A program made the translations under genes and the position numbers. Under the pieces are notes generated by a model. It was not told the origin of the DNA. It did no database searches and saw nothing but the letters and a program-made list of their open reading frames with translations. Of a stretch of 64,000 bases of DNA, positions 55,697-62,987 are shown one piece after another. The stretch is taken from assembly GCA_015062535.1 (NCBI GenBank), contig SUUK01000004.1:62001-126000 (forward strand), given 5' to 3'. The DNA is from Alphaproteobacteria bacterium. Lineage in GTDB: Bacteria > Pseudomonadota > Alphaproteobacteria > RF32 > CAG-239. How positions within the stretch are numbered: position 1 is the first letter of the stretch; every line of letters begins with the position of its first letter.

Positions 55697-57100
55697 ATGG
55701 ACAATCAAGAACTAAAAAAAATATGGAAAGAAAAATATTTAGTAGTCCCACAATGCTTAGAAAAATTAAAAAAAATATCTAAAACAGCAACAGCCTTTAA
55801 CACAAATATAGATGCAATATACAAAATTAAAGGTTCTCAATTAGAAACTCTTTTAAAAGACTTTAATATAGAGGCTAAAGAAATAGAGCATATTACTATT
55901 TCTAGCTTTAATGAACCAAGAGATATTATCTTAGGCATAACCAAATGCTTTACACGTGGCATTGCAGAAGAATGGGTTACAGAAGATATAAATATATATA
56001 ACTGGCTTAAAGATAACATTGGTTATCAACGTTTACAAATGGGTGGACAAGGTGGCATTATAGGAAACACTTTAGCTCTTCTTGGCATAAAAGAAGTTAT
56101 CGCCCACACTAATTCTCACCCCAAATTACAAGCTGAGCAATTTCTTGATTTAAGCAATTTACTTGCTTTTGATGATGAGGGCAAATTAAGACAAGCGTCT
56201 TTAGTTGAGCGCAAAGAAGATACACCACTTATTCACTGGATTATAGAATTTGATAAAGGTGATGCATTTTTGCTCGATGATAAAACATTTACTTGTCCAA
56301 AATCAAATCGCTTTATCGCAACTTATGATCCATGTAATATGAACCTAGTTATGAACAAAGATTTTGTTTCATATCTAAACACAACAAAAACTGATTATTT
56401 GCTATTATCAGGCTTCAACCCTTTGCTTGAAAAAAATAATGGTCTAGCACTAATAGATAATGCGGTTAATGTTATATCAGAATGGAAATCATCAAACAAG
56501 GACATGATTATTCACTTAGAAATTGCATCAACTCAAGATAAAGCCATTAGAAAAGCCATTGTAGATAAAATAGCTCCTCTTTCAAATTCTATTGGTTTGA
56601 ATGAACGTGAGACAATCGACCTACTTGAAGTTATGGGACAAAATACTCTTGCTAAAAAAATAGAAAATAACACAACAAGTACAAACTTATTTGATGCTAT
56701 TTTGTATCTAAAAAAGACATTAAAAGTTGAACGCATCCAACTTCATATGTTTGGGCTTTACCTTACAATTCAAGATAAAACTTTTAAACACACACCAGAA
56801 AACAACATAAATGGAATGATTACTGCATCTGTTGTATCATCAAGCAAAGCTTATAATGGTGAGATAACAAAGTATGAGCACTTAACTCTTGCATCAGACA
56901 GGTTTGTTTCAGATATTGGTTTAAGTGAATTATCTAATCTTGCTAATAAGCTTAACAAACCAGAATTACTCAGCACTGGTCTTTGTAACTTTGATGATTT
57001 TATTATAACCGCAATACCAACCATTATTATTGACCAACCCAAGACATTGGTTGGTATGGGTGATACTATTTCGTCAGTATCACTATTAGCTGGTGCATAA
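55697..57100 (+). CDS. ADP-dependent glucokinase/phosphofructokinase family sugar kinase
   Basis: A 467-residue protein matching the ADP-specific PFK/GK family (PF04587), a ribokinase-fold group best known from archaea. Seen: FNTNIDAIY near the N-terminus (substrate region), GGQGGIIGN (about 114-122), the metal-coordinating NxxE motif in GLNERET (Asn302 to Glu305), and the catalytic GMGDTISS at the C-terminus with Asp456 as base. It would phosphorylate glucose or fructose-6-phosphate using ADP; which sugar cannot be decided. AAGGAG precedes ATG, ten bases after hemY. The C-terminus is complete. Confidence 0.86.
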   Translation: MDNQELKKIWKEKYLVVPQCLEKLKKISKTATAFNTNIDAIYKIKGSQLETLLKDFNIEAKEIEHITISSFNEPRDIILGITKCFTRGIAEEWVTEDINIYNWLKDNIGYQRLQMGGQGGIIGNTLALLGIKEVIAHTNSHPKLQAEQFLDLSNLLAFDDEGKLRQASLVERKEDTPLIHWIIEFDKGDAFLLDDKTFTCPKSNRFIATYDPCNMNLVMNKDFVSYLNTTKTDYLLLSGFNPLLEKNNGLALIDNAVNVISEWKSSNKDMIIHLEIASTQDKAIRKAIVDKIAPLSNSIGLNERETIDLLEVMGQNTLAKKIENNTTSTNLFDAILYLKKTLKVERIQLHMFGLYLTIQDKTFKHTPENNINGMITASVVSSSKAYNGEITKYEHLTLASDRFVSDIGLSELSNLANKLNKPELLSTGLCNFDDFIITAIPTIIIDQPKTLVGMGDTISSVSLLAGA

Positions 57101-57105
57101 TTTTG

Positions 57106-57174
57106 TTACATTACAAGCGAGATAATTACTGCAAAAATAAAAACTATAACAATGATTATTTCTTTAACATTCAT
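57106..57174 (-). CDS. 22-residue hydrophobic mini-protein
   Basis: A perfect AGGAGG (57185-57180) lies five bases before ATG 57174, followed by MNVKEIIIVIVFIFAVIISL and two more residues before TAA. The peptide is a single membrane helix with a charged N-terminus, like known small membrane proteins. It lies beyond the pyrE terminator, so it would need its own promoter (an AT-rich TATATA element lies at 57201-57208). Translation is likely from the site; function unknown. Confidence 0.5.
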   Translation of the reverse strand: MNVKEIIIVIVFIFAVIISLVM

Positions 57175-57215
57175 ATTCCCTCCTTTTTGTTGTAGGGCTT
57201 ATATATAATCATCAA

Positions 57216-57259
57216 ATAAAAAATAAACACCTGCTATATGAAATAGCAGGTGTTTATTT
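57216..57259. terminator. pyrE terminator (bidirectional)
   Basis: A perfect 17-bp stem with arms at 57221-57237 and 57243-57259 and a five-base loop. The core is ACACCTGCTAT. T-rich flanks on both sides suit termination of pyrE (minus) and of the sugar kinase operon (plus). Confidence 0.9.
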
Positions 57260-57262
57260 TTA

Positions 57263-57910
57263 TTAGTTCAGTGTATTGTAGAATTCCAGAAGCTTATCAG
57301 CGACTTCTTCATCCAATAACTGATTTTCAACTCCGTAGTCAAGCAGTGTCTTTACAGTAACAAGGCTGTACTTTTCGATATTGTTTTCTTCAAACATTTT
57401 GTTTACAGATGGGATATCCCAATCAAAAACGCTATAAACACTCAAAACTTCGGCCCTTTTACCATTTTTTCCTGCTCTTAGAGCATTTACAACACTTAAA
57501 GCAGACTTTCCGGTTGTAATCACATCATCAAGCACAACAACTTTTGCCCCATCAAATGGAAGCTCTCCTGCTATCTGGTTATACAACCCATGGTCTTTGG
57601 GTGATGTTAACACATAAAGCAATGGCACAATTTTGCTATTTGCTATAGGTGATGCCCAGACAGTTCCGCCATTGGCAATACCAACAACCGCATCAGACTT
57701 GGGATGATGTTGATTTATCCAAAACAGCATTGAACCGCAAATTCTAGCCCTTGCATCAAAATCACTTATCAGCACGCTAGCGTCAATATAAAGAGGTGAT
57801 AAAACACCCGAGCTTAACAAGAATGGCTCTTTAAAATTTATTTTCAAAGCACCATTTTTGTAGAGATACTTCATGACTCGTTCTTTTGAGTCTTTTTCCA
57901 TGTCGAACAT
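57263..57910 (-). CDS. pyrE: Orotate phosphoribosyltransferase
   Basis: A 215-residue enzyme of de novo pyrimidine synthesis converting orotate and PRPP to OMP. The PRPP-binding motif is VVVLDDVITTGKSA at about 120-133, and the flexible-loop region has SPKDHGLYNQIAGE. The ATG at 57910 has only a weak site; ATG 57901 is an alternative. It stands alone with its own promoter and terminator. Confidence 0.93.
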   Translation of the reverse strand: MFDMEKDSKERVMKYLYKNGALKINFKEPFLLSSGVLSPLYIDASVLISDFDARARICGSMLFWINQHHPKSDAVVGIANGGTVWASPIANSKIVPLLYVLTSPKDHGLYNQIAGELPFDGAKVVVLDDVITTGKSALSVVNALRAGKNGKRAEVLSVYSVFDWDIPSVNKMFEENNIEKYSLVTVKTLLDYGVENQLLDEEVADKLLEFYNTLN

Positions 57911-57947
57911 AATTTCTAAATAATTTTTTCAATTAATAATAGGTTAG

Positions 57948-57984
57948 TTGCATAGATACTATAAAACCTATGCAATTATGTCAA
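57948..57984 (-). promoter_or_regulatory. pyrE promoter with overlapping palindrome
   Basis: On the minus strand TTGACA (57984-57979), 17 bases, then TAGTAT (57961-57956). An inverted repeat TTGCATAG/CTATGCAA (57948-57955 and 57968-57975) straddles the -10, an arrangement typical of a repressor operator. The regulator is unknown. Confidence 0.6.
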
Positions 57985-58032
57985 TAATTTTATTTTTATA
58001 AATAATTTATGATTTTTAATATCATTTAAAAC

Positions 58033-58062
58033 AAAAAAACCGCCAGAGCACATTCTGGCGGT
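58033..58062 (-). terminator. Terminator of the hairpin-array RNA
   Basis: A 9-bp GC-rich stem ACCGCCAGA/TCTGGCGGT (58039-58047, 58054-58062) with a six-base loop is followed on the minus strand by seven T. On the plus strand no T run follows. This fixes the likely direction of the non-coding transcript as minus. Confidence 0.9.
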
Positions 58063-58068
58063 ATACAA

Positions 58069-58127
58069 ATAAGCCACTTTAATATTTTATAAAGTAAGGG
58101 AGATGAGATATGAGCTAAGTGGCTTAT
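58069..58127 (-). repeat. Hairpin unit 1
   Basis: Arms ATAAGCCACTT and AAGTGGCTTAT pair without mismatch. The loop (58080-58116, plus strand) has AAGGGAGATGAGATATGAG. It lies nearest the terminator. On the minus strand it is preceded by a run of ten T that would also follow unit 2. Confidence 0.88.
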
Positions 58128-58139
58128 AAAAAAAAAGAA

Positions 58140-58197
58140 AATAAGCCGCGTTTTAAGATATTAGGGAGGGAGATTGAATTATGAGCAGCGGCTTATT
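58140..58197 (-). repeat. Hairpin unit 2
   Basis: Arms AATAAGCCGC and GCGGCTTATT are perfect complements. The loop (58150-58187) has TTAGGGAGGGAGATT on the plus strand. Compared with unit 1 both sides of the stem change together at the third position from the loop, a compensatory pattern. On the minus strand T-rich sequence follows the stem, so unit 2 could itself terminate. Confidence 0.88.
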
Positions 58198-58204
58198 AAA
58201 GGGA

Positions 58205-58266
58205 AAATAAACCGATTAAGATATATTTGGGAGGGAGATATGATAAATGAGAAAATCGGTTTATTT
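58205..58266 (-). repeat. Hairpin unit 3
   Basis: Arms AAATAAACCGATT and AATCGGTTTATTT form a perfect 13-bp stem. The loop (58218-58253) has TTTGGGAGGGAGATATG on the plus strand. That segment and its flank are 23/25 identical to the leader of the second virB2-like gene (18384-18408), so the minus-strand loop is nearly fully complementary to that mRNA start. Confidence 0.9.
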
Positions 58267-58442
58267 ATGGGGGTGAGGCACCTCTTGACTTCCACATTCG
58301 TGGAGGACAATCTTTATTATTCTTCTTTTTATTTAGGATATTAATGCGAAATATCAAAAGATACCCCAATGGTCTATATAAGTAATAACTTAAGCAAAAT
58401 CTTTATTTTTTTTGTGATTTGTTTCAACCACCTTATATAGAC

Positions 58443-58470
58443 AAAATACACAAAAAATAATATTTGTCAA
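58443..58470 (-). promoter_or_regulatory. Putative promoter of the hairpin-array RNA
   Basis: TTGACA (58470-58465), 16 bases, TATTTT (58448-58443) on the minus strand. Immediately downstream is GTCTATATAAG (58442-58432), with its exact inverse CTTATATAGAC at 58382-58372, possible paired operator sites around the transcription start. No other element in the AT-rich stretch 58471-58600 could be supported. Confidence 0.45.
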
Positions 58471-58610
58471 CAATATTTTTCATTTTTTTTGATTTTTTTC
58501 TTTTAAATCCGTCCATCACACTGTTTTTACGCACATATTTTTTTGACAAATTTATTGATTAACCGACCTATTTTCATAACACACACTAGACTTGCCCACT
58601 CTCCAAACCC

Positions 58611-58650
58611 GTCATCCCTCGATTGCGTCAGCAATCGTCAAGGGATCTCT
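58611..58650. repeat. REP-like palindromic intergenic element
   Basis: GTCATCCCT, stem CGATTGC, loop GTCA, stem GCAATCG, then a three-base bulge and AGGG pairing with CCCT. The GTCATCCC...GGGATC frame resembles dispersed palindromic repeats found between genes in many Alphaproteobacteria. Only one copy is seen in the window. Confidence 0.5.
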
Positions 58651-58658
58651 TTTACCAC

Positions 58659-58690
58659 AAAAAAACTTGGGAGCAAATGCTCCCAAGTCT
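58659..58690 (-). terminator. Pilin gene terminator
   Basis: An 11-bp stem ACTTGGGAGCA/TGCTCCCAAGT (58666-58689) is followed on the minus strand by seven T. It lies 25 bases after the pilin stop. Confidence 0.88.
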
Positions 58691-58714
58691 TATCACATTC
58701 AACCTATGCTAAGA

Positions 58715-59332
58715 TTAGATATATTTCAAAGCAATAGCGTTGTTTGCATTGTTACTACAAGATGTTTGTGCATTAACAATGCTCATTGGCGTACCATTAC
58801 TTGGATCACCAGGAATTGCTATAGATGACTTAGCTGAAATATCTGACCCTTTTAATTCAGCAGCAGCTGCTGATCCATCACCAGTACCACTTACAATCAT
58901 AGCAGCAAAACCAGAACCTACGTCACCACCCCAGTCTGTTGTTGCAGCAGCAACACATGCAGCTTTTGGAAGACCATCAAAACCAATGATGTAAGCAGCA
59001 TCTTCTTGACCATTATGGTTACCTGTCAAAATAGTAATCTTACCTTGGAAAGCGTTAGTAATTGTATCGTTACTTTCACTACTAAACATATCACCAGAAA
59101 CAGCACCAGCTTTTTTAGCTAATTGGTTATTCAAACCATTGTAGTTTCTTTGAGAAGAATACAATGTTCTGATGTTTGTAGAAATCATATTGATTTGGTC
59201 AATAACTTTGTTTGTTTTGAATTTGTTCATAGCTTTTGAGTAACCAGCAATACCACCCACTGATAACACACCAACGATGGCCAAAACGCCGAGCATCTCA
59301 ATCATAGAACGACCTTGTTCATTAACTCTCAT
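58715..59332 (-). CDS. pilS: Type IVb major pilin (PilS-like)
   Basis: A 205-residue prepilin. The leader MRVNEQG is cut after Gly7, giving RSMIEMLGVLAIVGVLSVGG with Glu at mature position 5 and a hydrophobic N-terminal helix. Leader length and the missing N-terminal Phe point to a type IVb form. Two Cys (KAACVAA and TSCSNNANNAIALKYI) bound the C-terminal disulfide region. TAGGAG precedes the ATG and a strong terminator follows, as for an abundant subunit. The matching assembly genes are at 19270-30457; no prepilin peptidase is in the window. Assignment as subunit of that pilus is inference. Confidence 0.88.
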   Translation of the reverse strand: MRVNEQGRSMIEMLGVLAIVGVLSVGGIAGYSKAMNKFKTNKVIDQINMISTNIRTLYSSQRNYNGLNNQLAKKAGAVSGDMFSSESNDTITNAFQGKITILTGNHNGQEDAAYIIGFDGLPKAACVAAATTDWGGDVGSGFAAMIVSGTGDGSAAAAELKGSDISAKSSIAIPGDPSNGTPMSIVNAQTSCSNNANNAIALKYI

Positions 59333-59392
59333 TTTATATCTCCTAAAAATATAGTACCTTAAACATTTTTACTTTACATTAAATCCACATTT

Positions 59393-59408
59393 TTTACAAT
59401 TATGTAAA
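59393..59408. promoter_or_regulatory. Palindrome upstream of the pilin gene
   Basis: TTTACA ATTA TGTAAA is a perfect dyad about 60 bases before the pilin ATG, of operator-like form. The rest of 59333-59608 is AT-rich, with a longer imperfect inverted repeat AAGGCAA/TTGCCTT around 59440-59487 that could be part of a structured leader. Confidence 0.3.
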
Positions 59409-59608
59409 TAGTAATAGACATTAACTAAAGTTATATAACAAGGCAACTGTACTCCATTTTTATAACAGAAACCTTGCCTTTGTTACCACCTTTATCATAA
59501 AAAAATTAAATTTTAGTTAATGCAAATATTTTCCACATTTTGCTAAAAACAAAACTCTTGACTAACCTTTAAAAAAACAATATATCCTTATTAACAAAAG
59601 GAAACAAA

Positions 59609-60079
59609 ATGGCAAAAAAAGTAAAAAAATCAGACTTTATCTCGACAGGGCAAGTTGCTGTTAACAGAAGAGCAACCTTTGATTATGCTATTGAAGAAAC
59701 ATTTATTGCCGGCATAGAACTCAAAGGCACAGAAGTAAAATCTCTTCGCCTTGGCAAAGCAAATCTTAGTGACACGTACGGCTCTTACGAAAATGGCGAA
59801 CTATTTATAGAAAACCTAAAAATTGAAGAATATTCTAATCGTGGTTATGAGAGCCATGATGCCAGCCGCAAGAAAAAGCTTTTACTTACCCGCCATGAGA
59901 TAAATAAGATAATTGGCGCTATTTCTAAAAAAGGTTATTCGCTTATTGCTAAAAAATTATTTTTTGACACCCATGGTAGAGCAAAGTTAGAACTCGGCTT
60001 AGGTAAAGGTAAAAAACTTTATGACAAACGAGAATCCATAAAAGAACGAGATATAAACCGCAAACTAAAAGAATACTAA
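59609..60079 (+). CDS. smpB: SsrA-binding protein SmpB
   Basis: A 156-residue tmRNA partner for ribosome rescue. Motifs: NRRATFDYAIEETFIAGI, GTEVKSLRLGKANLSD and a basic C-terminal tail (RESIKERDINRKLKEY). AAAGGA precedes the start. The tmRNA gene is not in this window. A terminator follows. Confidence 0.96.
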   Translation: MAKKVKKSDFISTGQVAVNRRATFDYAIEETFIAGIELKGTEVKSLRLGKANLSDTYGSYENGELFIENLKIEEYSNRGYESHDASRKKKLLLTRHEINKIIGAISKKGYSLIAKKLFFDTHGRAKLELGLGKGKKLYDKRESIKERDINRKLKEY

Positions 60080-60095
60080 TCACCCACAATAAAGG

Positions 60096-60125
60096 AAAGC
60101 CCCTTGGAAAACCAAAGGGCTTTTT
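60096..60125 (+). terminator. smpB terminator
   Basis: AAAGCCCCTTGG and CCAAAGGGCTTT pair with a loop of four A and end in a run of T on the plus strand. The stretch 60126-60205 up to valS holds nothing else evident. Confidence 0.88.
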
Positions 60126-60205
60126 ACTTGGATTATCGGACTATCACAACTTTTATAACATATAATTTTATTAATGCAAGCAAAAAGTTGTATTTCATCT
60201 AAATT

Positions 60206-62800
60206 TTATGCAACAGCCTCCAAATCTAAAGTTATTTCACCAACCAAAAGTTCTTGAGCTTCGTTAAATTCTAAAGCATTTGGATTTAAGTTACCAACAT
60301 TGATAATATCTTCCAAACCCTCTTTTAAGACATCTTGAAGTTCAAGTGGCGCAGAAATTACAACTTTAGAAACGGCAGTTCTTTGAGATGTATTTGCTGT
60401 TGTTTTAGCTTTTCTAATCTCAGATGTGATTATTGAAGCATTGTCATATAGCGCACTATCTTTTGCAATCAATCCTTCAAAATCATTTGCCTTTGGCCAA
60501 GATATACCATGTAGAGAACCTAATGTTTCTCCCCAAGGACGACATTGGTAAACTTCTTCTGTAATAAATGGGCAGAATGGTGCAAATGCTTTTAAGAAAG
60601 TATCTATTGTTTTCATCAAACTTGCTACCGCTGATGTATCTGTTTCAGAATATGCACGTTTTTTAACAATCTCTAAATAGTAGTCACAGAAATCCCAAAA
60701 ACGTTTTTCTATCAACTCTAATGCTGAAGCATAATCATATGTTGCAAAGTTTGTTGATGCTTGTTTCATCATCAAATCCATCTTATAAAGCCAAGATTTA
60801 TCCATTGGATTTGTAATATGAGATTCATAATTGTTAACGCCTTTTAATGGGCTATTTTCAACCATTGAGAACACAAACTTGCTCGCATTAAAGATTTTGT
60901 TGATGAGCTTTTTACCCTGTGCCATAATTTGCTCTTCAAAAGCAGTATCAACACCAAGTCTTGCACGAGATGCCCAATAACGAACAGAATCTGCTCCATA
61001 GTTATCAAGCAAATGTTGAGGAGTTACAACATTACCTTTTGATTTAGACATTTTTTTACGATCTGGATCTAAAATAAAACCACTAATCAAAATTTCTTTC
61101 CATGGAATAGTTTTGCTGTGCATTACTGCTTTTGCAATAGTATAAAATGCCCAAGTTCTAATAATGTCGTGTGCTTGTGGGCGAATATCAAATGGAATTT
61201 CCAAAGCATCATTTTTTACAACATCTAATGCAATTTGTGGAGTTAAAGCAGATGTTGCCCAGGTATCCATAACGTCTTTATCACCAATAAAACCATTTGG
61301 TTTACCTCTCATATCCTCTGTAAACCCATTTGGCACGTCAATCATTGGGTCAACAGGAAGAGCTGAGCGGTCTGCTATAATTGGATTATTATAATCTGGA
61401 TTTCCATATGCATCTAACTTATACCAAACAGGGAAAGGAACACCAAAGAAACGTTGACGTGAAATACACCAATCTTGATTTAATCCTTTTACCCATTCTT
61501 CATAACGGTGTTGCATATAAGATGGCTTCCACTTAATTTGACGACCAGCCTCTACCATCTCATCTTTTTTATCAAGAAGTTTTATAAACCATTGTCTTGA
61601 AGTTACAAACTCTATTGGTTGATTTCCTTTTTCATAAAATTTAACCATATGAGTTATTGGACGAGGCTCACAAGCCAAAATACTATTATCACGAAGCATA
61701 TTAACTAATACTTCACGAGCTTTTACAACCTTTAATCCTTTAATTTGAGAATAAACCTCATTAGCCTTCTCAGGATTATTAGAAACAAATGCACCTTTAC
61801 CAAATTCTACATCCATCAAGCAACCATTTTGACCAATGATTTGCTTTAATGGAAGACCAGATTGCTTCCACCAAGCAACGTCGGCAGCATCACCAAAAGT
61901 ACAAACCATCATAATACCTGTACCTTTATCTTTTTCTGCATGTTCTGATGGAACAATTTCAACAGGTGTTTCAAACAATGGAACTATTGCTTTTTTACCA
62001 AAATATTTTTGATAACGTTCATCATCTGGGTGAGCCACAATTGCAATACATGCAGGCAAAAACTCCGGACGTGTTGTTGCAATAGTAATAAACTCATCTG
62101 TTCCTTCTACTTTGAATTTAATATCATGGAAGAATCCTGCAACCTCTTTATCCTCTATTTCTGCTTGTGCAACTGCTGATTGGAATGTTACATCCCACAT
62201 TGTTGGAGATTCAACAGATGATACATAGCCTTTTTCATACAAATCAATAAAACTTTCTTGTGAAACTCTAATTGATTTTGGACTAATTGTTGAATAGCTA
62301 ATATTCCAATCATATGAGTGACCAATATTCTTAAATACATTTTCAAAAATATGTTCATCTGAAGCAGTTAAGACTTCACACGCTTCAATAAAGTTTTTAC
62401 GAGAGACTTCTTTTCTTGGAGATTTGTCATTTTCTATATGTTCTAGTTTAAAATTTGGGTCATAAGGAATTTCAGGATTACAAGCAATGTTATAGTAGTT
62501 TTGAACACGACGTTCTGTTGGTAAACCATTATCATCCCAGCCGATTGGATATAATACTGTCTTTCCAGACATGCGTTGAAATCTTGCTACAACGTCTGTT
62601 TGAGTATAGCTAAAGATATGACCGATATGTAAAGAACCAGAGACTGTTGGAGGAGGTGTATCGACGATAAATGTTTCTTGTCTTGATTTTGTGTTATCAT
62701 AACGATATACGTTTGTTTCTTGCCAAAAAGCCTTACAATTATTTTCAATCTCAGGCAAATTTATTCTATTATCTAAAGTCTTTGTTTCTTTATATGACAT
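60206..62800 (-). CDS. valS: Valyl-tRNA synthetase, Rickettsia/archaeal-like type
   Basis: An 864-residue class I synthetase. HIGH is at 58-61 within PPPTVSGSLHIGHIFSYTQT, the editing domain has TTRPEFLPACIAIVAH and GTGIMMVCTFGDAADV, an RPQAHDIIRTWAFYT block follows, and KMSKS is at 583-587. The wording of these motifs (IGWDDNGLPTERRVQ, DVMDTWATS) is that of the archaeal-like ValS of Rickettsia rather than the ~950-residue standard bacterial enzyme with its long C-terminal coiled coil. GGAG precedes the ATG. Confidence 0.94.
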   Translation of the reverse strand: MSYKETKTLDNRINLPEIENNCKAFWQETNVYRYDNTKSRQETFIVDTPPPTVSGSLHIGHIFSYTQTDVVARFQRMSGKTVLYPIGWDDNGLPTERRVQNYYNIACNPEIPYDPNFKLEHIENDKSPRKEVSRKNFIEACEVLTASDEHIFENVFKNIGHSYDWNISYSTISPKSIRVSQESFIDLYEKGYVSSVESPTMWDVTFQSAVAQAEIEDKEVAGFFHDIKFKVEGTDEFITIATTRPEFLPACIAIVAHPDDERYQKYFGKKAIVPLFETPVEIVPSEHAEKDKGTGIMMVCTFGDAADVAWWKQSGLPLKQIIGQNGCLMDVEFGKGAFVSNNPEKANEVYSQIKGLKVVKAREVLVNMLRDNSILACEPRPITHMVKFYEKGNQPIEFVTSRQWFIKLLDKKDEMVEAGRQIKWKPSYMQHRYEEWVKGLNQDWCISRQRFFGVPFPVWYKLDAYGNPDYNNPIIADRSALPVDPMIDVPNGFTEDMRGKPNGFIGDKDVMDTWATSALTPQIALDVVKNDALEIPFDIRPQAHDIIRTWAFYTIAKAVMHSKTIPWKEILISGFILDPDRKKMSKSKGNVVTPQHLLDNYGADSVRYWASRARLGVDTAFEEQIMAQGKKLINKIFNASKFVFSMVENSPLKGVNNYESHITNPMDKSWLYKMDLMMKQASTNFATYDYASALELIEKRFWDFCDYYLEIVKKRAYSETDTSAVASLMKTIDTFLKAFAPFCPFITEEVYQCRPWGETLGSLHGISWPKANDFEGLIAKDSALYDNASIITSEIRKAKTTANTSQRTAVSKVVISAPLELQDVLKEGLEDIINVGNLNPNALEFNEAQELLVGEITLDLEAVA

Positions 62801-62987
62801 ATACGTTCTCCAAATTAAAAAAATTCCTATCGTTTATATCTTGAAAAGCTATATCTGTCAAGGGGTTGTTTTGTATATTTTACAACGGCATTTTTTGATA
62901 AAATTCTTTCATAAATTTGCTTGAAAAGAAAAAATCCACCGCTAGTATTATGTAATCAATTATTTTATATTATAAAAGGAGCAAAAT

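Larger units (their letters stand above)
58033..58442 (-). ncRNA. Candidate non-coding RNA with three tandem anti-Shine-Dalgarno hairpins
   Basis: This stretch has no credible gene. It contains three tandem hairpins with perfectly paired but different arms: 58069-58079/58117-58127 (11 bp), 58140-58149/58188-58197 (10 bp), 58205-58217/58254-58266 (13 bp). Loops are 36-38 bases, and each holds a GGGAG(GGAG)AT...ATGAG block on the plus strand, which is CUCCC(UCCC) on the minus strand. A fourth small hairpin lies at 58289-58306. Different stems that stay paired around a conserved loop argue for RNA function. On the minus strand the array ends in a strong terminator and is preceded by a promoter-like pair. 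The layout recalls the multicopy alphaproteobacterial sRNAs with CCUCCUCCC loops (CcsR, 'cuckoo' RNAs), but whether it is homologous is unknown. Confidence 0.75.

Noticed and set aside
58033-58266. Integron attC sites or a retron for the hairpin array
   Set aside because: No integron integrase, cassette genes or reverse transcriptase are present; the only tyrosine recombinase is housekeeping XerD.
58097-58290. Plus-strand mini-ORFs in hairpins 2 and 3 (ATG after GGGAGGGAG, 9 codons each)
   Set aside because: Unit 1 gives only two codons, the peptides share no sequence, and the terminator is oriented for the minus strand. They more likely mirror gene leaders than encode peptides.
58543-58737. 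Small plus-strand reading frames over the REP-like element and pilin terminator
   Set aside because: No ribosome-binding site, and they run through a terminator and a palindromic repeat.
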